The notes beneath the pieces were generated by a model. That model worked only from the letters and a program-made list of their open reading frames with translations, did not search any database and was not told the origin of the DNA. A program made the position numbers and the translations under genes. Shown here piece by piece: positions 10,632 to 27,216 of a stretch of 64,000 nucleotides of DNA. The DNA is from Adiantum capillus-veneris (taxonomy: Eukaryota; Streptophyta; Polypodiopsida; Polypodiales; Pteridaceae): positions 61,567,872-61,631,871 of the forward strand of contig CM043953.1 in the NCBI GenBank assembly GCA_014529385.2. Reading direction: 5' to 3'. Within the stretch, counting starts at the first letter, position 1; every line of letters begins with the position of its first letter.

Positions 10632-13600
10632 TTCAAGGGGCAAGAAGCTTCAGTCACTCCCTTAATCGGGAAATTGAGGCTTCATGTCCAAGGCTATGTG
10701 GACAAAGAGGACTTCTTTATCTCTCCTCTCAAGCATGAGGATGTAATCCTAGGGGCACCATGGTTTGACTGCCTGGCTGCCGATGTTAAATTTCCTGAAA
10801 GAAGAATCTCCTTTAAGTTCAGGGAAAAAGACATGTATATAGATGCTAAGGAAATGGGTAACACCATCCCCATTGTACATACACCAGCTTTCAACAAGTC
10901 AATAAAGAGCTCTATTTCCGTGTACATGATTTTTGTTAAAGACTCTCAAAATGAACCTAATGCTTTAGCAAAAGAAAATAAAAGCAACCAAAAGGAATTA
11001 GAGTTATCCAATTTTCTCAAGGGGTTTCAAGATGTTTTTATTGACGACATCCCTTATGAGCTACCTCCTAAACGAGGTAATGATGACCATGCAATTGAAC
11101 TTCTTCCAGGAAGTTCACCGCCTAATAAACCTCCTTATAGAGTTTCGCAAGCTCAACAAGAGGAGATTATGCGTCAAGTGCATGAGTTAGTTGAGAAGGG
11201 TATGGTTAGGCCAAGCTCATCTCCATTTTGCTCACCTGTGCTATTAGTGCAAAAGAAAGACGGCACATATCGTATGTGTGTCGACTATAGAGCACTAAAT
11301 AGGATCACTATCAAGAATAGGTTTCCTGTTCCACAGGTAGAAGACCTATTTGATAAGCTACAAGGATGGACCTACTTCAGTAGGATTGACCTAAAAAGTG
11401 GCTATCATCAAATAAGGATAGTTGATCAAGACATTGTAAAGACCGCATTTCGTACTACATTTCGTCTTTACGAATACATTGTCATGCCTTTTGGCTTGAC
11501 CAATGCACCAGCCACATTCAACCGCTTGATGGAGAAGCTGTTCAGGCCTCATCGAACCTTCACTGGAGTGTTCTTTGATTATATTATCATCTACTCTAAT
11601 TCATTGGAGGAACACAAGCAACACCTCCAGGTAATATTTCAAGTTTTAAGAGAGAATAAACTTTATGTTAATCGAAAGAAAAGTGAATTTTTCTTGCAAG
11701 AGATTCAGTATTTAGGTCACATTATCTCTGAAGATGGAATCCAAATGGATCCATCCAAGTTAGAGGTAATAAAAGGATGGCCTAAACCAAGGAATTTGCA
11801 TGAACTAAGAAGCTTCATAGGTATGTGTGCATACTATAGACGCTTCATAGAAAAGTTCTCACAAATTGCGGGACCATTACATGACCTAACAAAGAAAAGC
11901 GTTAGGTATACATGGTCTGCTAATGAGAACAATGCTTTCGAAAAGCTTAAAGAAAAGATTATCTCTCAACCTGTGCTTACACTACCGGATCCCTCAAAAC
12001 CATTTGAGGTCCAATGCGATGCTTGTGGTGATTGCCTTGGAGTTGTTTTGCTCCAAGAAGGGCACGCCATAGGCTATGAGAGTCGAAGGCTCGACCCTGT
12101 TGAGCAAGCTCTAGGCATATACGAAAAAGAACTCCTTGCAGTTCTACATGCCTTAGACTCATGGAAGCACTATTTATTGGGGACTCCTTTCATTCTGCGA
12201 ACAGATCACCAAAGTCTTAAGTACTTCATGACACAGACCAAGCTCTCCAATAAACAAAGGAGGTGGGCAAATTTCCTTTCGCAATTTCATTTTCATATTG
12301 CTTACATTGCTAGCAAGCATAATCAAGTAGCTGATGCACTCTCAAGACGGCCGAGAGTGAATGCAGTTTCCATAGCAACTCACAATGATCTATCTTCAAT
12401 GATAGATGAGTATGCTATTGATCCCGATTTTAGAGATGTGATTTCAGCCCTTGCATTAGAGAATAAAGAAGAACCATTTACTTTACAAGATGTTTATCTT
12501 CTCTATGGCAATAGACTATGCGTTACTAACTCACTACGTAAGAAAGTAATGTATGAATCTCATGCTCCACCTTATGCGGGGCATAGGGGGATTCAGTCTA
12601 CCTTAAAGGGAATTGAAACATATTTCTATTGGCCTACCATGAAAGTGAGCATACAAGAGTATGTTTCCAAATGTGTGGTATGACAAAAGACAAAATTTGA
12701 TAGAGGGAAGCAACTTGGATTGCTTCAACCCTTGCCAATCCCTAATTCACCATGGGAGAGCATATCCATGGATTTTATCTTTGGATTGCCTAAGTCTATC
12801 CATGGGAATACGGGAATATGGACGATAGTAGACAGGTTTAGTAAACAAGCTCATTTTATACCTGTCAAAAAGACTATCAAAGCCCATCAAATGGCAACCC
12901 TCTTTATTTCACAAATTTTCAAGTACTATGGCTTGCCCATGTCCATAGTGTCGGATAGAGATCCTAGAATGACCAGTAATTTCTGAAAGGGTCTCTTTGA
13001 GAATTTAGGAACAAGGCTAAACTTCTCTTCGGCCTATCATCCACAAACTGATGGCCAAAGTGAAATAGATAACCTAACCATTCTCAATCTACTAAAAGCC
13101 TATATAATGGAAGTAGATCAAAGATCCCAATGGGAGAAGTACTTACCCTTAGTGGAGTATGCTTACAATAACACTGTACATACTTCCATAGGAAAAGCAC
13201 CTTTCGAGGTAATTGAGGGAATATCAAAAAGTCCCTTTCTACTTAAGGTACATGGGAAGATCTTCGCTGCACATGAGTATAGTGGAGACCTACAAGAATC
13301 TTTCCAAAAGATTAAGGATGCTATCTCTATCTCACAGCAAAGGCAAAAGGCTGCTACTGACAAGCACAGAAGAGCCCAAGCCTTTAAAGAAAACGATTGG
13401 GTCTTGTTAAAGTTTCCCAAGGCTCGATTAAGGCACACAACAGGCAAGAATCCTACGGGTCACCAAAAGTACTATGCTAAACTAGCAAAAAGGTACTATG
13501 GTCCCTTTCAGATTCTTAGGCCAATCAATGACATGGCCTATCAACTCAAGTTGCCCAATCATTGGCTCATACACAATTATTTTCATGTGAGCCTATTAAA

Positions 13601-13850
13601 GCCTTACAAAGGAGAGCCACCTCAAGAACCAACTATTGAAGACCCACCGGAGATCAAGGACCAAGAAGAGGTGCTGCAGCCCGAGTCCATTCTCCGACAT
13701 GAAGACAAGGTACTAAGAGGCGGTAAGACTATCCGACGATATCTTATTAAGTTTAAGAATTATCGTTTTGAAGATGCTAGATGGATGCAAGGCATACAAT
13801 TAAAGGATAAACTAAACCTTGTCAATGCTTACAATGCTTCCCAAGAGTAA
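10632..13850 (+). pseudogene. Chromovirus pol (PR-RT-RH-IN-chromodomain), broken
   Basis: One frame spans the region, with TGA stops at 12,681-12,683 (after VSKCVV) and 12,984-12,986 (after RMTSNF). Both replace codons conserved in the family. Order: protease tail (EDVILGAPWFD), RT (YRMCVDYRALNRITIKNRFPVP, SRIDLKSGYHQIRI), RNase H (FEVQCDACGDCLG, LRTDHQSLKYF, ADALSRRP), integrase zinc region (HRGIQSTLKGIETYFYWP), integrase core (MDFIFGLPKS, SDRDPRM, HPQTDGQSE), and a C-terminal chromodomain-like segment (YLIKFKNYRFEDARW). The RT active site reads FFDY where an FFDD or YVDD box is expected, so one catalytic Asp is lost. Chromodomains guide integration toward particular chromatin. Dead as it stands. 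Confidence 0.88.
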
Positions 13851-14206
13851 GAAAATGTACAAAATGTTTAAAATGAACAAATTTTTTGTCTTATAAGACT
13901 CTCTTTTTCTTTATTTGTGCACAAAAATGAAGTAGTATGCATGCTTAGATCAAGTTTGCGGAGACGACGTCTCACAAACACCAAGTAGAGCTTGTCACTC
14001 TACTATGGAAGACTGATAGGACTAATGTGCAGACATGCTTGCGGCAGCCTCAGGCTCTCAAGCGCCAAATGGACTAGTCATCCATTGCGGAATGATGTCG
14101 TAGGGTAACATAGGGATCCTCTACCCGCTAAGAAAAGGACTCATGAACATGCTTTATCTTCTCTACACCATAGTCGAGGACGACTATGATTTCAAGAGAG
14201 AGGTAA

Positions 14207-15793
14207 TGTCATAATAATCAATATCTAATTCTCCTAAATGATTTTCTCATATTAAACTGATCATTTAATGTGGGGAAGGCCAGGGGAGAAAAAGCTAGAA
14301 TATTGGTTAAGCTAGCAGACCGGCCACAGTAGGGATCCAAAGGAGGGAAAATAGGGATCCAAAGGGGGGGAAATCTGCAAAAGAGCCATGTGCAACAATG
14401 GGCTAAAAAGACCCTAAGGTTCAGCCCATTAAGACTTCCAAAATGCTAAGGTTCCAAAATTCAAAGGTTGTGTCCAAAGGTCAACCCTAGGGAAAATTGG
14501 ATGCTTTGTGTGTGCCCTAAAAGTCTTTGCACATCCCTACATGGGAGGGGGCGAGCCCTTAAGGTAGGGGATGAGAGAGAAAGCCACACACACACACAGG
14601 ATCCCTTTACACAAAGGGAATGAGGGACACATGTCAGCTCCCTAGGCCAGATGCCCACAAGGTGTGCCCAATTTCTATTGGATGACCCTTGAAGTGGACC
14701 AATGAAAATTAAGCTAGAGTAAATCTAGTTTAATTCATTTAGAAACATTTAATCTAAGAAACCAATGAGAATTAAGTCTCCTAGAAGACTATTGGGCAGT
14801 CTCCCAAGGGGTCCAATGAGCATTCAAGAGCCCCATGGCTTGCTTGATTCCTATTGGCCAGGAGGCAAAGGGGTCAAATGAGAGTTTAGTTTAATTATTT
14901 AATTACCTAAAGCTCTCACAAAAGGGGAAAGGGGGACACATGTCAGAAGGCTATCACTTATGCTGCTTAATTGTAATTGGCTTGACTTGGGGAGGGCCAA
15001 TGAGGCTTCAGGAAGAGCATTTAGCAAGAGGGCTCGCCCAAGAGAGAGAGGGGGCTGATTTTTGCAAGGCATTATCACACACACACTCACACAATCTCAT
15101 GGTGAAGAAAGAGAATACTATCTCTTCCCAAGCTTTAATGGAGAACTCATCACCTACTCCAAGCTTGTGAGATAGAAGCCTACATCAACACTCTCTTAGC
15201 ATGTGGATGCAAATCCAACCAAGAGCCAAGCTTCAATGCATGCTCATCTCCTCTACCAAGCTAATTACTAAGCTAAGCTATGCTACATATGAGTGATTAT
15301 GTGAGGAGATGTACATATTTCTCGTAAGATACTCCTTCTTCCTCTCAATCTACTCTCATACCCTGCTAGCTCTCACCATCTTCAAAGGTGTGTGAGGTCT
15401 TGGGTTTGAGAACGGGGATAATTCAAGTTGTGTTTGTTAAGTGTTTTTGCTTAGTGCATGAAGTTTCCATCTTCATTGCACTAGCTAGTCTTGAAGGAAC
15501 AAAAAGAATTGTATTGTACAATGTCTCTCTTGATGGGAGAAACCATAATACAAAGCCTTTTGGAGGGGGGACCGGCTCCATGAAAATCCGGTCCTCAACT
15601 GTTGTCAATATCTTAATTGCTCTCTCTTTTGAAAGTATTGTCGATGCTATCTAACTAGGTGTTATGCTTTTTGTTGCTCTCTCTCCACCCAAGCACTCTT
15701 GTAATTCTCATTAGGAATCTATTCTAATGAAATGCCCACTATGTTCATGCTAATTTCCGCTACACATAAGTTATTAGGCAATTAAATGTTACA
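14207..15793 (+). repeat. Probable 3' LTR of the chromovirus
   Basis: It begins TGTCATAATAAT after a purine tract and is non-coding. It contains duplicated GGGATCCAAAGG blocks near 14,330-14,370 and short ACACAC tracts. Without the 5' LTR the right boundary is a guess. A copy of the 5' LTR elsewhere would settle it. Confidence 0.5.
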
Positions 15794-15826
15794 TAATAAG
15801 ATATCTTTGGATAATATTACTGCCTC

Positions 15827-16816
15827 TCAATACCTTGTCTTCATCCGGAGAATGGACTCGGGCTGCAGCACCTCTTCTTGGTCCACGATCTCCGATAGGT
15901 CTTCAATAGTTGGTTCTTGAGGTGGCTCTCTTTTGTAAGGCTTTAGTAGTATCACATTGAAAGCATCATGTATGAACCAATGACTGGGCAATTTGAGTTG
16001 ATAGGCCATCTGATTGATTGGTCTAAGAATTTAGAAGGGACCATAGTACCTTTTTGCTAACTTAGCATAGTACTTTTGGTGTCCCCTAGGATTCTTTCCA
16101 CTCGTGTGCCTTCATCGAGTCTTGGGAAATTTAAGCCAGACCCAATCATTTTCTTTAAATACTTGGGCTCTTATGTGCTTATCCATAGCAACCTTTTGCC
16201 TTTGCTGTGAGATAGAGATAGCATCCTAAATATTTTGGAAAGATTCTTGTAGGTCTCGGCTATACTCATCTACAATGAAGATCTTCACGTGTACCTTAAG
16301 TAGCAGGGAACTTTTGGATTTTTTCTCTGTTACCTTGAAAGGTGCTTTTCTCATGGAGGTATGTACAGTATTATTGTAAGCATACTCTACTAAGGGTAAG
16401 TACTTCTCCCATTGGGACCTTTGATCTACTTTCATTACATAGGCTTTTAGTAGATCAAGAATAGTTAGGTTAGCTATTTCACTTTGTCCATCCGTTTGCG
16501 GGTGATAGGCCGAAGAGAAGTTAAGCCTTGTTCCTAAATTCTCAAAGAGACCCTTCTACACATGGACATTCTCAAGCCATGGTACTTGAAGATTTGTGAT
16601 ATGAAGAGGGTTGCCATTTGATGGGGTTTGATAGTCTTTTTGACAGGTATAAAATGAGCTTGTTTGATGAACCTATCTACTATTGTCCATATTCCCCTAT
16701 TTCCATGGATAGACTTAGGTAATACAAAGATAAAATCCATGGATATGCTCTCCCATGGTGAATTAGGGATTGGCAAAAGTTGAACCAATCCAGGTTCCTT
16801 CCCTCTATCAAACTTT
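15827..16816 (-). pseudogene. Inverted fragment of the same chromovirus (integrase to chromodomain start)
   Basis: Minus-strand reading matches 12,690-13,727: integrase core (SMDFIFVLPKSIHGN), the WEKYLPLVEYAYNNTVHTS region, then MAYQLKLPSHWFIHD and LQPESIL. Frameshifts and stops are frequent, and about 40 bases are missing near 16,553 after the SDRD region. It is truncated on both sides: at the chromodomain on the left and at a tandem repeat on the right. With the plus-strand copy it forms a large inverted repeat. Confidence 0.85.
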
Positions 16817-17770
16817 GCAAGCACCCCGATACTTAATCATTGCCATAGGAGCGCTAGATAGATATCGAGGCGCTTGCCATCATGGAAAGCAACCCCTCCC
16901 GGTTCCCCAGTCACCTCCCATTGTCGAGAATAGGTTGACCAAAAGAAGGGTCAACAAGCAGTCGACACAGTGTCGAACTCAGTACCTGACTGATGAGAGA
17001 CACTACCTCTACCATTGTGTTGCACACTCACCCATGTGTGCATGATGAGAGTTGTTGTATATAGCTCAGCTTGACGCACTGCCTCCCCATAAACTATGTG
17101 ATCGGCTGTGTCAGTCACCTGCACCTACACGGGAACAAGCACCCTGATACTTAACCATTGCTATAGGAGTGTTGGATAGATATACGGGTGCTTGCCATCG
17201 TCGCAAGCAACCCCTCCCAATTCCCTAGTCACCTCCCATGGGTCAGAATCGATTGACCAAACGAAGAGTCAACACCTAGACGATAGGGTGTCAAACTTAA
17301 TACCCGGCCGATGAGAGACACCATCTCTACCACTGCGTTGCACGCTCACCCATGCCTGCATGATGCAAGTAGTTGTATGTAGCTCATCTTGACGCGCTCA
17401 CCCCCCCCATAAACTGCATGAACGGCTATGCCGGACACCTCCACCTACATGGGTGCAAGCACTCAATACTTAACCATTGCAACGAGAGCATTGCATAGAT
17501 ATCGGGGCGCTTGCCATCGTGGCAAGCAACCCTCTTGGTTCCCCACTCACCTACCATCGCTCAACACTCAATAACTCAATACACATCCGATGAGAGACAT
17601 CGCCTCTACCACTACGTTGCACACTCTCCCACACCTGCATGATGCGAGTAGTTGTATAGAGCTTAGCTTGTGCATTGGACCCCCCTAAAGGCCATGATTG
17701 TGTGTGCTGGTCACCTCCACCTACATGGGTGCAAGCACCTCGATATTTAACCATTTTTACAGGATAGTTG
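16817..17770. repeat. Tandem repeat, about 318-bp unit, three copies plus a partial
   Basis: Units start at 16,817, 17,135, 17,455 and 17,731, each with GCAAGCAC..GATACTTAA (or close), giving spacings of 318, 320 and 276. Each contains the same ordered words: gcttgccatc, caacccctcc, a ttgacca..gtcaa inverted pair, gatgagagac, and gcatgatg..agttgtat. The third unit has lost about 40 bp. No ORF is shared between units. It could be a small satellite or the tandem part of an LTR or untranslated region. Confidence 0.8.
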
Positions 17771-19140
17771 GGAGTGAGTGAGGATGTCAAGTGTGCCTAG
17801 AGTTGACACCTTTGCCTCGTAGAATCATCCATCCATCTCATCTATCAACAAAGGATCTCTACTGTCAAGGGATGCTTCCGTTTTATGGCATGCTGATGCT
17901 ACTAGCAATTGAATGCAAGTCATTTATCATTGTGTTGGCGTACTTGCTATGGAGCATCTTCTACATTGCCATCGTTCAAAGTCAACAACGGGTAAGTTCT
18001 TGTTGTTGTTTCCCATGAGTGGAAATGAGAATCACCTTGTCTAAAAGGGAGTTGAGCCAAAAGACAAGCCAAGAAATTCTACCTAGTCATACCATCACCA
18101 CAATTTCTTTTTTGTTTTTCAATTGAGCTTGCGCATTCCTCAAAACTCCACCAGAAAAATCTCGTTTAACTTCTCCTTCATCTTCTACTTATTTCAAGCT
18201 GAAAGCACGACTGTGTAACTATTTTATTTAATTCTTACATGCTTATCTTCTACTAAAGATAATCTTTTTTATCTATTAAAAAATCTTTTAATAAGTGAAG
18301 CTATCAATTCAAACTAGTTTATAGAGTTAATAATAACAAGTGCCACACATCTACCTGTCGACTTCTCTCATATGTCATGGATATCAAGGGTGATGGATAT
18401 GCAGGCAAAAAATTTTGTGAAAATGCTTGTGTTTTTGTCAATTTGTGGATTACCTTTTGATGCCAAAACCATGAAATGGAACATGTGGGTACTTGTTTGA
18501 GAGCTAGCAAACCAATCACAATTTCTTGTTTGCTTGGACAATTTCCTATTGTGACAATGGTCTTAAATATACTATAAAACCATAATTTTCAAAGCGCCAA
18601 CTAACATGTATGTGTGCGTGAGCCTCATCATGTGATGATGCCCTTACTATTGTGTAATGCTAGAAATTGGAAGAGTGAGTGATGCACCACTTTGTTATAC
18701 CAAAGAGTCATCTTCATGGATTGAATTCCTAAAAAAACTTGATACAAAATGGCCTAAGGAAACTACACGATTTTTGATAGTGTATGTTGTTGATGATAAA
18801 AATTGGAGGAGTGAATGGTGCACAACTTTGACATGCCTTTGATGCATCTTCATGGCAAAGTGTTTCTCAAAAAGATCATACAAAATGGAGTAAGGCAATT
18901 ACACAATTGTAGATAGCATGTATTGCTATTCTATAAAAAGTTATGGAAGAGGATTTTGAATAGTAAGGTGAAATTTACTTTGGGTGAAGCCCTTGGCATA
19001 CAAAAGTGGGAGTTCCATGAGGAAATAACTGATATCATAAAGAGAAAGTGAGTCTCCTTCTGAATCTATTAATGTACAAGATAAAGAAGAAACTTTAAAT
19101 GCATAGGAAGTACAATTCTATGGTGAGAAAGGTGATGAAA
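17771..19140. other. Unassigned sequence with a local tandem duplication
   Basis: I see no convincing gene. At about 18,663-18,930 a stretch of roughly 135 bp is duplicated in tandem with divergence (shared words include gagtga.tg, catcttcatgg, atacaaaatgg and ctacacgat / ttacacaat). The right side grades into the decayed gypsy that starts near 19,150. Confidence 0.5.
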
Positions 19141-19149
19141 ATGCTATGG

Positions 19150-21648
19150 TGAGTTACATGTCTAGGGGACGAGAAAAATAAGTTTTCTTCTTGGATGATG
19201 AAGATGAAGTTGAGACAACTCACAAGAGCTATTACTCCAAGAGTCATTGGGCAAGAGCGATATAGATCCTGGTGAAAGTGGGAGACTTAGAAGAGACATA
19301 CATTGAACTGATAGATCATGGGTCAAAAATTAATCTTGTGTCAAAGAGTCCATATGGAAAATGCAAGGTGCAAATTGATATAAATCATGGATGGATGATC
19401 CGTGCAATAAAAAAAATCATCAAGGAAGCTGTATGGAGCTTATCTGAATGTAATTGTGACTATATGGGGATGTGAAAGATGACCAAAATTTCTTTGTCCA
19501 AGAGATGTCTACATACCCTCTTGTCCTTGGGCAGCCATACATCACAACTACTCATATGGAAATAGAGGTTATGGACGATGGATCAACTTATGCTACGATA
19601 AGAAGAAGGGATGGGAAGCATGCAATCCAATTCCTCAATGCTTGTGTGGACTATGAAAGGAACCGTGAAAGTCTCAGAGTGCAACTCTTGCCAAAAATAA
19701 ACAAGGAACTTAAGGACTACATGGATATGGGGGTGTTTGGCCATGTACCATTGTAGAAAGAGCGGTATTGCAGTGGTACAAGAAGGGAAAAATTCCTGCA
19801 TGATGTATATGCACAAGAGATGTTTTCTACAGGTTTTGTAGGATAAACAAACTATGGATCTATCACTTTTACGTAGTGTGAGGACATGAAGCGAGGTGAA
19901 AGACAACATGTAAATAGTGTAAAAAAATGTTGGAGGACAAATGGTTTGAAAGAAGATGAGGATTGCATTGCGGGTGTGTTTGATGAGTGTTCATTTGTGG
20001 ATACCATGCAAAACATGAAATCTTTAGTGGATTGCAATTTGTGTGTTGGGAATGAGGTTGTGAAAGAATGCTTCTTAGAAATGTACAAAGCGATTGAGGA
20101 TTTTGAAAATGCTCAAGGTATTGATGTGCGTGTGGATATGAAATATAAGTTTGTGGAAAAGAAAGTGAAACAGTGGCATTACTTCTACAAAAATATTGCA
20201 CAAATAAGATGGAATAAGATTCTTTGTAACCTAGCCTTCATGACCCAAGCAAGATTGTGCACAAGTTTACTCAAGATTCTTTGAAGGGGCTAAAGGTTGG
20301 TTGGACAATTTGATAGAAGTTGAAAAGATATGCTTTGAAGACATGCTTCCAAACATGGAAAGGCTTTTGGATTTGAGCCGCATGAGATAGGGTGTTTTGA
20401 TCCTTGCATTGTTGCTCCTATGGTAATCTTCACTATCCCTCATGTGTACATTGGAACTTGCAACCTATTCCAATTAAAAGAATCATTTGCCAAACTCATT
20501 TAGTTGCTTAATGAAAATATAAAGATGGATATTTTGGAGACTTCTTGTGCTCCATATTCAAACATGTGGTTCACAATTTTGAAGAAAAATGGTTTATCTA
20601 GAATATGCAACCTACCAACAAGGTTACAATTAGACATGTGGGTGCAGGGCCAATTGTAGATGAGTTTGCAAAGGCATGTTCAAGAAGGGGGATATATTCT
20701 ATGGGGGATTTTTACTCACGATATGATCATTTCCAACTAGAAATGGAAAGCAGGGACTTGACCACCATGAGGACACCTTTGGGGTTGGTAAGGATGTGCA
20801 CCTTACCTCAGGGAGCAACTAATTTAGTTGTTCATATGATGAATGGTATGGACAAAGTCCTACATGACTTCATACCTCAAACTACAATGCCCTTTCTTGA
20901 TGATGTGCCGATCAAAGGATGCAAGTATGTGGAAAATCATATCAATGATTGTGAAAAGATCTTGTCAAGGCTGGCAGAAGTGAACCTTACCTTGTATGGG
21001 CAAAAGATAGTATTTGGTGTGAATGAAGTTCTTACAGTGGGACATGTGTGTGTCCCATATGGTAGAAGGCATTGTCCTACGCAAAGATTGATGTAATTTT
21101 GAGAATGAAAGAGAAATGTATAAATGTGACTGAGGTTTGAAGGTTCTTGGGTGCATGCATGTTTCTCCTTGGAATGATCACAAGCTACTCAACTCCTGAC
21201 ATTGCTATCTTGAGATAAATTGCCTATATAAAGTCCTTCAATCTTGAATTTAAGCATATTGCAGGGAAAGATAATCTAGTTGCAGATATGCTTTCGAGAG
21301 CATGATATGAAAATGAAGAAGTTACAAGGTTTTATCGTCGCTCTCATGCGAATGTGATCATGTTTTCCTGTCAAATGGACTTGAGCCATTTACAGAGGAC
21401 CTCTATCAAGGATATTGGCTGCTCGTTGAGTGTTATCTGAGCACTTTGATAAGGCAAGAAGGGTGGAATAATCAAGAGTTCAAATGAATATGCTGAAAAG
21501 CCTATGGATACTTTTGGAAACATGGATACTTGTGGAAGCATCCAAAAAAAATATGGGATTTCATTGAGGGTTGTGAATGATGAGGACACTTAAAGGACTT
21601 TATCAAAAGGTTTCATGAGAGTCTTTATGCAAGACACCAATGTGTGTG
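19150..21648 (+). pseudogene. Decayed Ty3/gypsy pol: protease, linker, RT, RNase H tail
   Basis: A second, older gypsy lineage. In order: a gag/protease lead-in (KSYYSKSHWARA); protease (ELIDHGSKINLVS, 19,272-19,475) and its downstream half (STYPLVLGQPYITT, 19,472-19,756); a linker (19,886-20,284, FENAQGIDVRVDMKY); and RT (20,605-21,096) with MQPTNKVTIRHVG, LTTMRTPLGLVRM, LPQGATN and active site FLDD in TMPFLDDVPIKG. An RNase H end follows (HIAGKDNLVADMLSRA, about 21,250-21,310), then the linker toward the integrase zinc region (GYLWKHPKK, HESLYARH). Many stops and shifts occur, and most of RNase H is missing. It continues at 27,660 after a 6-kb insertion. Confidence 0.82.
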
Positions 21649-22215
21649 TGTAAGACCTAGGATACTGAGATGTCGGATCTACCGTCCTACCACCCTATAT
21701 TTAGGCTGACTCCTAGCCCTAGCCATAATATGGATTCCTAGTCCTCAGTGGTCCCGTGGGAGCCCTTGGCTCAAGTCCCTAACCCCCTAGGAAGAGCCTT
21801 GCTCCTTAGGATCCTTGGAGAAGCAGTTTTGTCCCCGAAAACAAGAGTGATGATACGCTAATGTTTTCCACTGTCTCATCCTTTATAGACAGAGTTGTTT
21901 GCTTGACCAAAACATGGATTAGTAGGAGGTTCAATGAAACCAAGAGTAATTTCTTGTCCATTTGTAACCATCATGTGCTACCGGCTCCTATCCAACATAG
22001 TGTGTAGAATTCATTTAGAACACATAGGAGCATGCTAAACGAGTCATCACAACAAAGATGTACCCAAAAGAGTACCTCTTTCCACTTTCCATGAAAGTAA
22101 CTAGCTGACGTAACTTATCAACAAAATATAAGTCCTTGACTTGCTATTTTCTCGTATTAGTAAACTACCCCACTATAATAAGTGTTCAAGGTTGAAAACC
22201 TGACTTATATGTTAA

Positions 22216-23554
22216 CACTAGAATGGTAACCTAACAGGACATAAAAGTGTCCTTTCAGGGTTTTGGAAAAAAATTCCAAAACCAAAGTAGATCCACTCAT
22301 TTTGAAAAATCCTTTCATGATCTTATAGTTCAAGAACTACTACATATGGAAAAAATGAGAAACTTGTAAGTTTTCTCATCCCTTGGTTACTATAAGCCTC
22401 CAAAGTTGATGGACCAGTGCATTTTGCCCAAAACAGCAATTTCTTACGATTAATTGCATATAACTAAGAGTGGGGATTTTTGTAGGACATGAGATAAAAT
22501 GCCCTGTTAACTTCAATGGGTTGGTGATCAAAAATATGGTTGCTTTTACCTCACTAATATTTTTTTTGGGCAAAAACAATAGGTACAAAAAAGTTGCATT
22601 TTTGCCATTCTGCGGACCTATTATCAAGGTTTCTATAGTCACTCTCAATACAGATACTATATACATGTTTTATTAGTTCCCTTTGGGCCTTTGGATTCAA
22701 AAGGAGCCATGGAGCATGTCAAAAGGATAATGGATCTCTTACTAAGTGGAACCTTGGGGGAAATGATAAAGTGCTAAATACAGCAAACATGAAAAAACTG
22801 GGTTTAGCATTATGACCTCTAGAAACCCATGGAAACTACTCAATATCTATCCAAGTTTGTAGTCTATGATTAGATATGGTTACTACCTACAAAATACAAA
22901 CAATTGGCTTAAGAAACTAGCAATATTGAGAAAGTTATACTTGCTACTCTAAAATGTATCGTATTCTTCAGCAATCAAAAAACTCAACCATCATCATATA
23001 CTATGCTATATAGCATATTAGGTTCCCCAAAACTCAACAAAGATTAGCTTTATGTTATACATTACACTTACACAATCAAAATTGAATTGGATATCAAGAA
23101 AGCCACCAAAAAAATCATAAAAGTGCTAATTTTGGCCAAAAAACAGGATTATGTAATTCTTGTAAGTTGGTCATAATTTTCAATTTTAACACTTAGCTCT
23201 CCCTACAAGAATCAAAACATGTTGAGAACTATGAATGCCTAACCTCTAGCCATATAAACCTCACAAACATGAAGTTTAGAGTGGTATAGTTGCCAAAAAT
23301 TGAAAAAAAACCAAAAACAAGACCCATTTTTTCACACAGTTTAGGTTCAAAAATGTTGTGCAAGAGTTAGGTTAATGGTGAGATCGATACTCCAAAAAAA
23401 ATGTTAAGTTTTTTTCAGCTCATAAGGCAACTTTGTGGATATATAGCGCCTAGAAATTCATTTTCATACTCTTCAAATAATTCAAGTAAAATGGTCACTT
23501 AACAGGACACAAAAGTGTCCAAGGACATAAAAGTGTCCTGTTACCATTCTAGTG
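22216..23554. mobile_element. 1.34-kb inverted-repeat element with TTAA target duplication
   Basis: Both ends carry the 15-bp terminal inverted repeat CACTAGAATGGTAAC, flanked by TTAA at 22,212-22,215 and 23,555-23,558. Inside the ends are subterminal copies of a short palindrome (GGACATAAAAGTGTCC type) at about 22,238, 23,505 and 23,522. The interior is AT-rich without a credible ORF. A TTAA duplication is the hallmark of piggyBac elements; the CACTA start could instead suggest a CACTA element, but those make 3-bp duplications, and TAA versus TTA do not match here. Confidence 0.72.
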
Positions 23555-23558
23555 TTAA

Positions 23559-27216
<3,658 letters not shown>

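Larger units (their letters stand above)
10629..15793 (+). mobile_element. Ty3/gypsy chromovirus, 5' part cut off by E1
   Basis: Coding sequence begins exactly where the E1 LTR ends, at a protease C-terminal segment, so upstream gag lies left of E1 and outside the window. It continues through RT, RNase H, integrase and a chromodomain to 13,850. A probable purine tract (aagagagaggtaa) and LTR start TGTCATAATAAT at 14,207 follow. The right end is uncertain; the last TG..CA-compatible end before the inverted gypsy fragment is at about 15,793. Confidence 0.75.

Noticed and set aside
16817-17770. Possible CRISPR-like array
   Set aside because: Unit length of about 318 bp and fully repeated units without unique spacers; a plant tandem repeat.
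22216-23554. CACTA element, because the ends start CACTA
   Set aside because: CACTA elements make 3-bp duplications; here the 3-bp flanks do not match (TAA versus TTA), whereas the 4-bp TTAA matches exactly.
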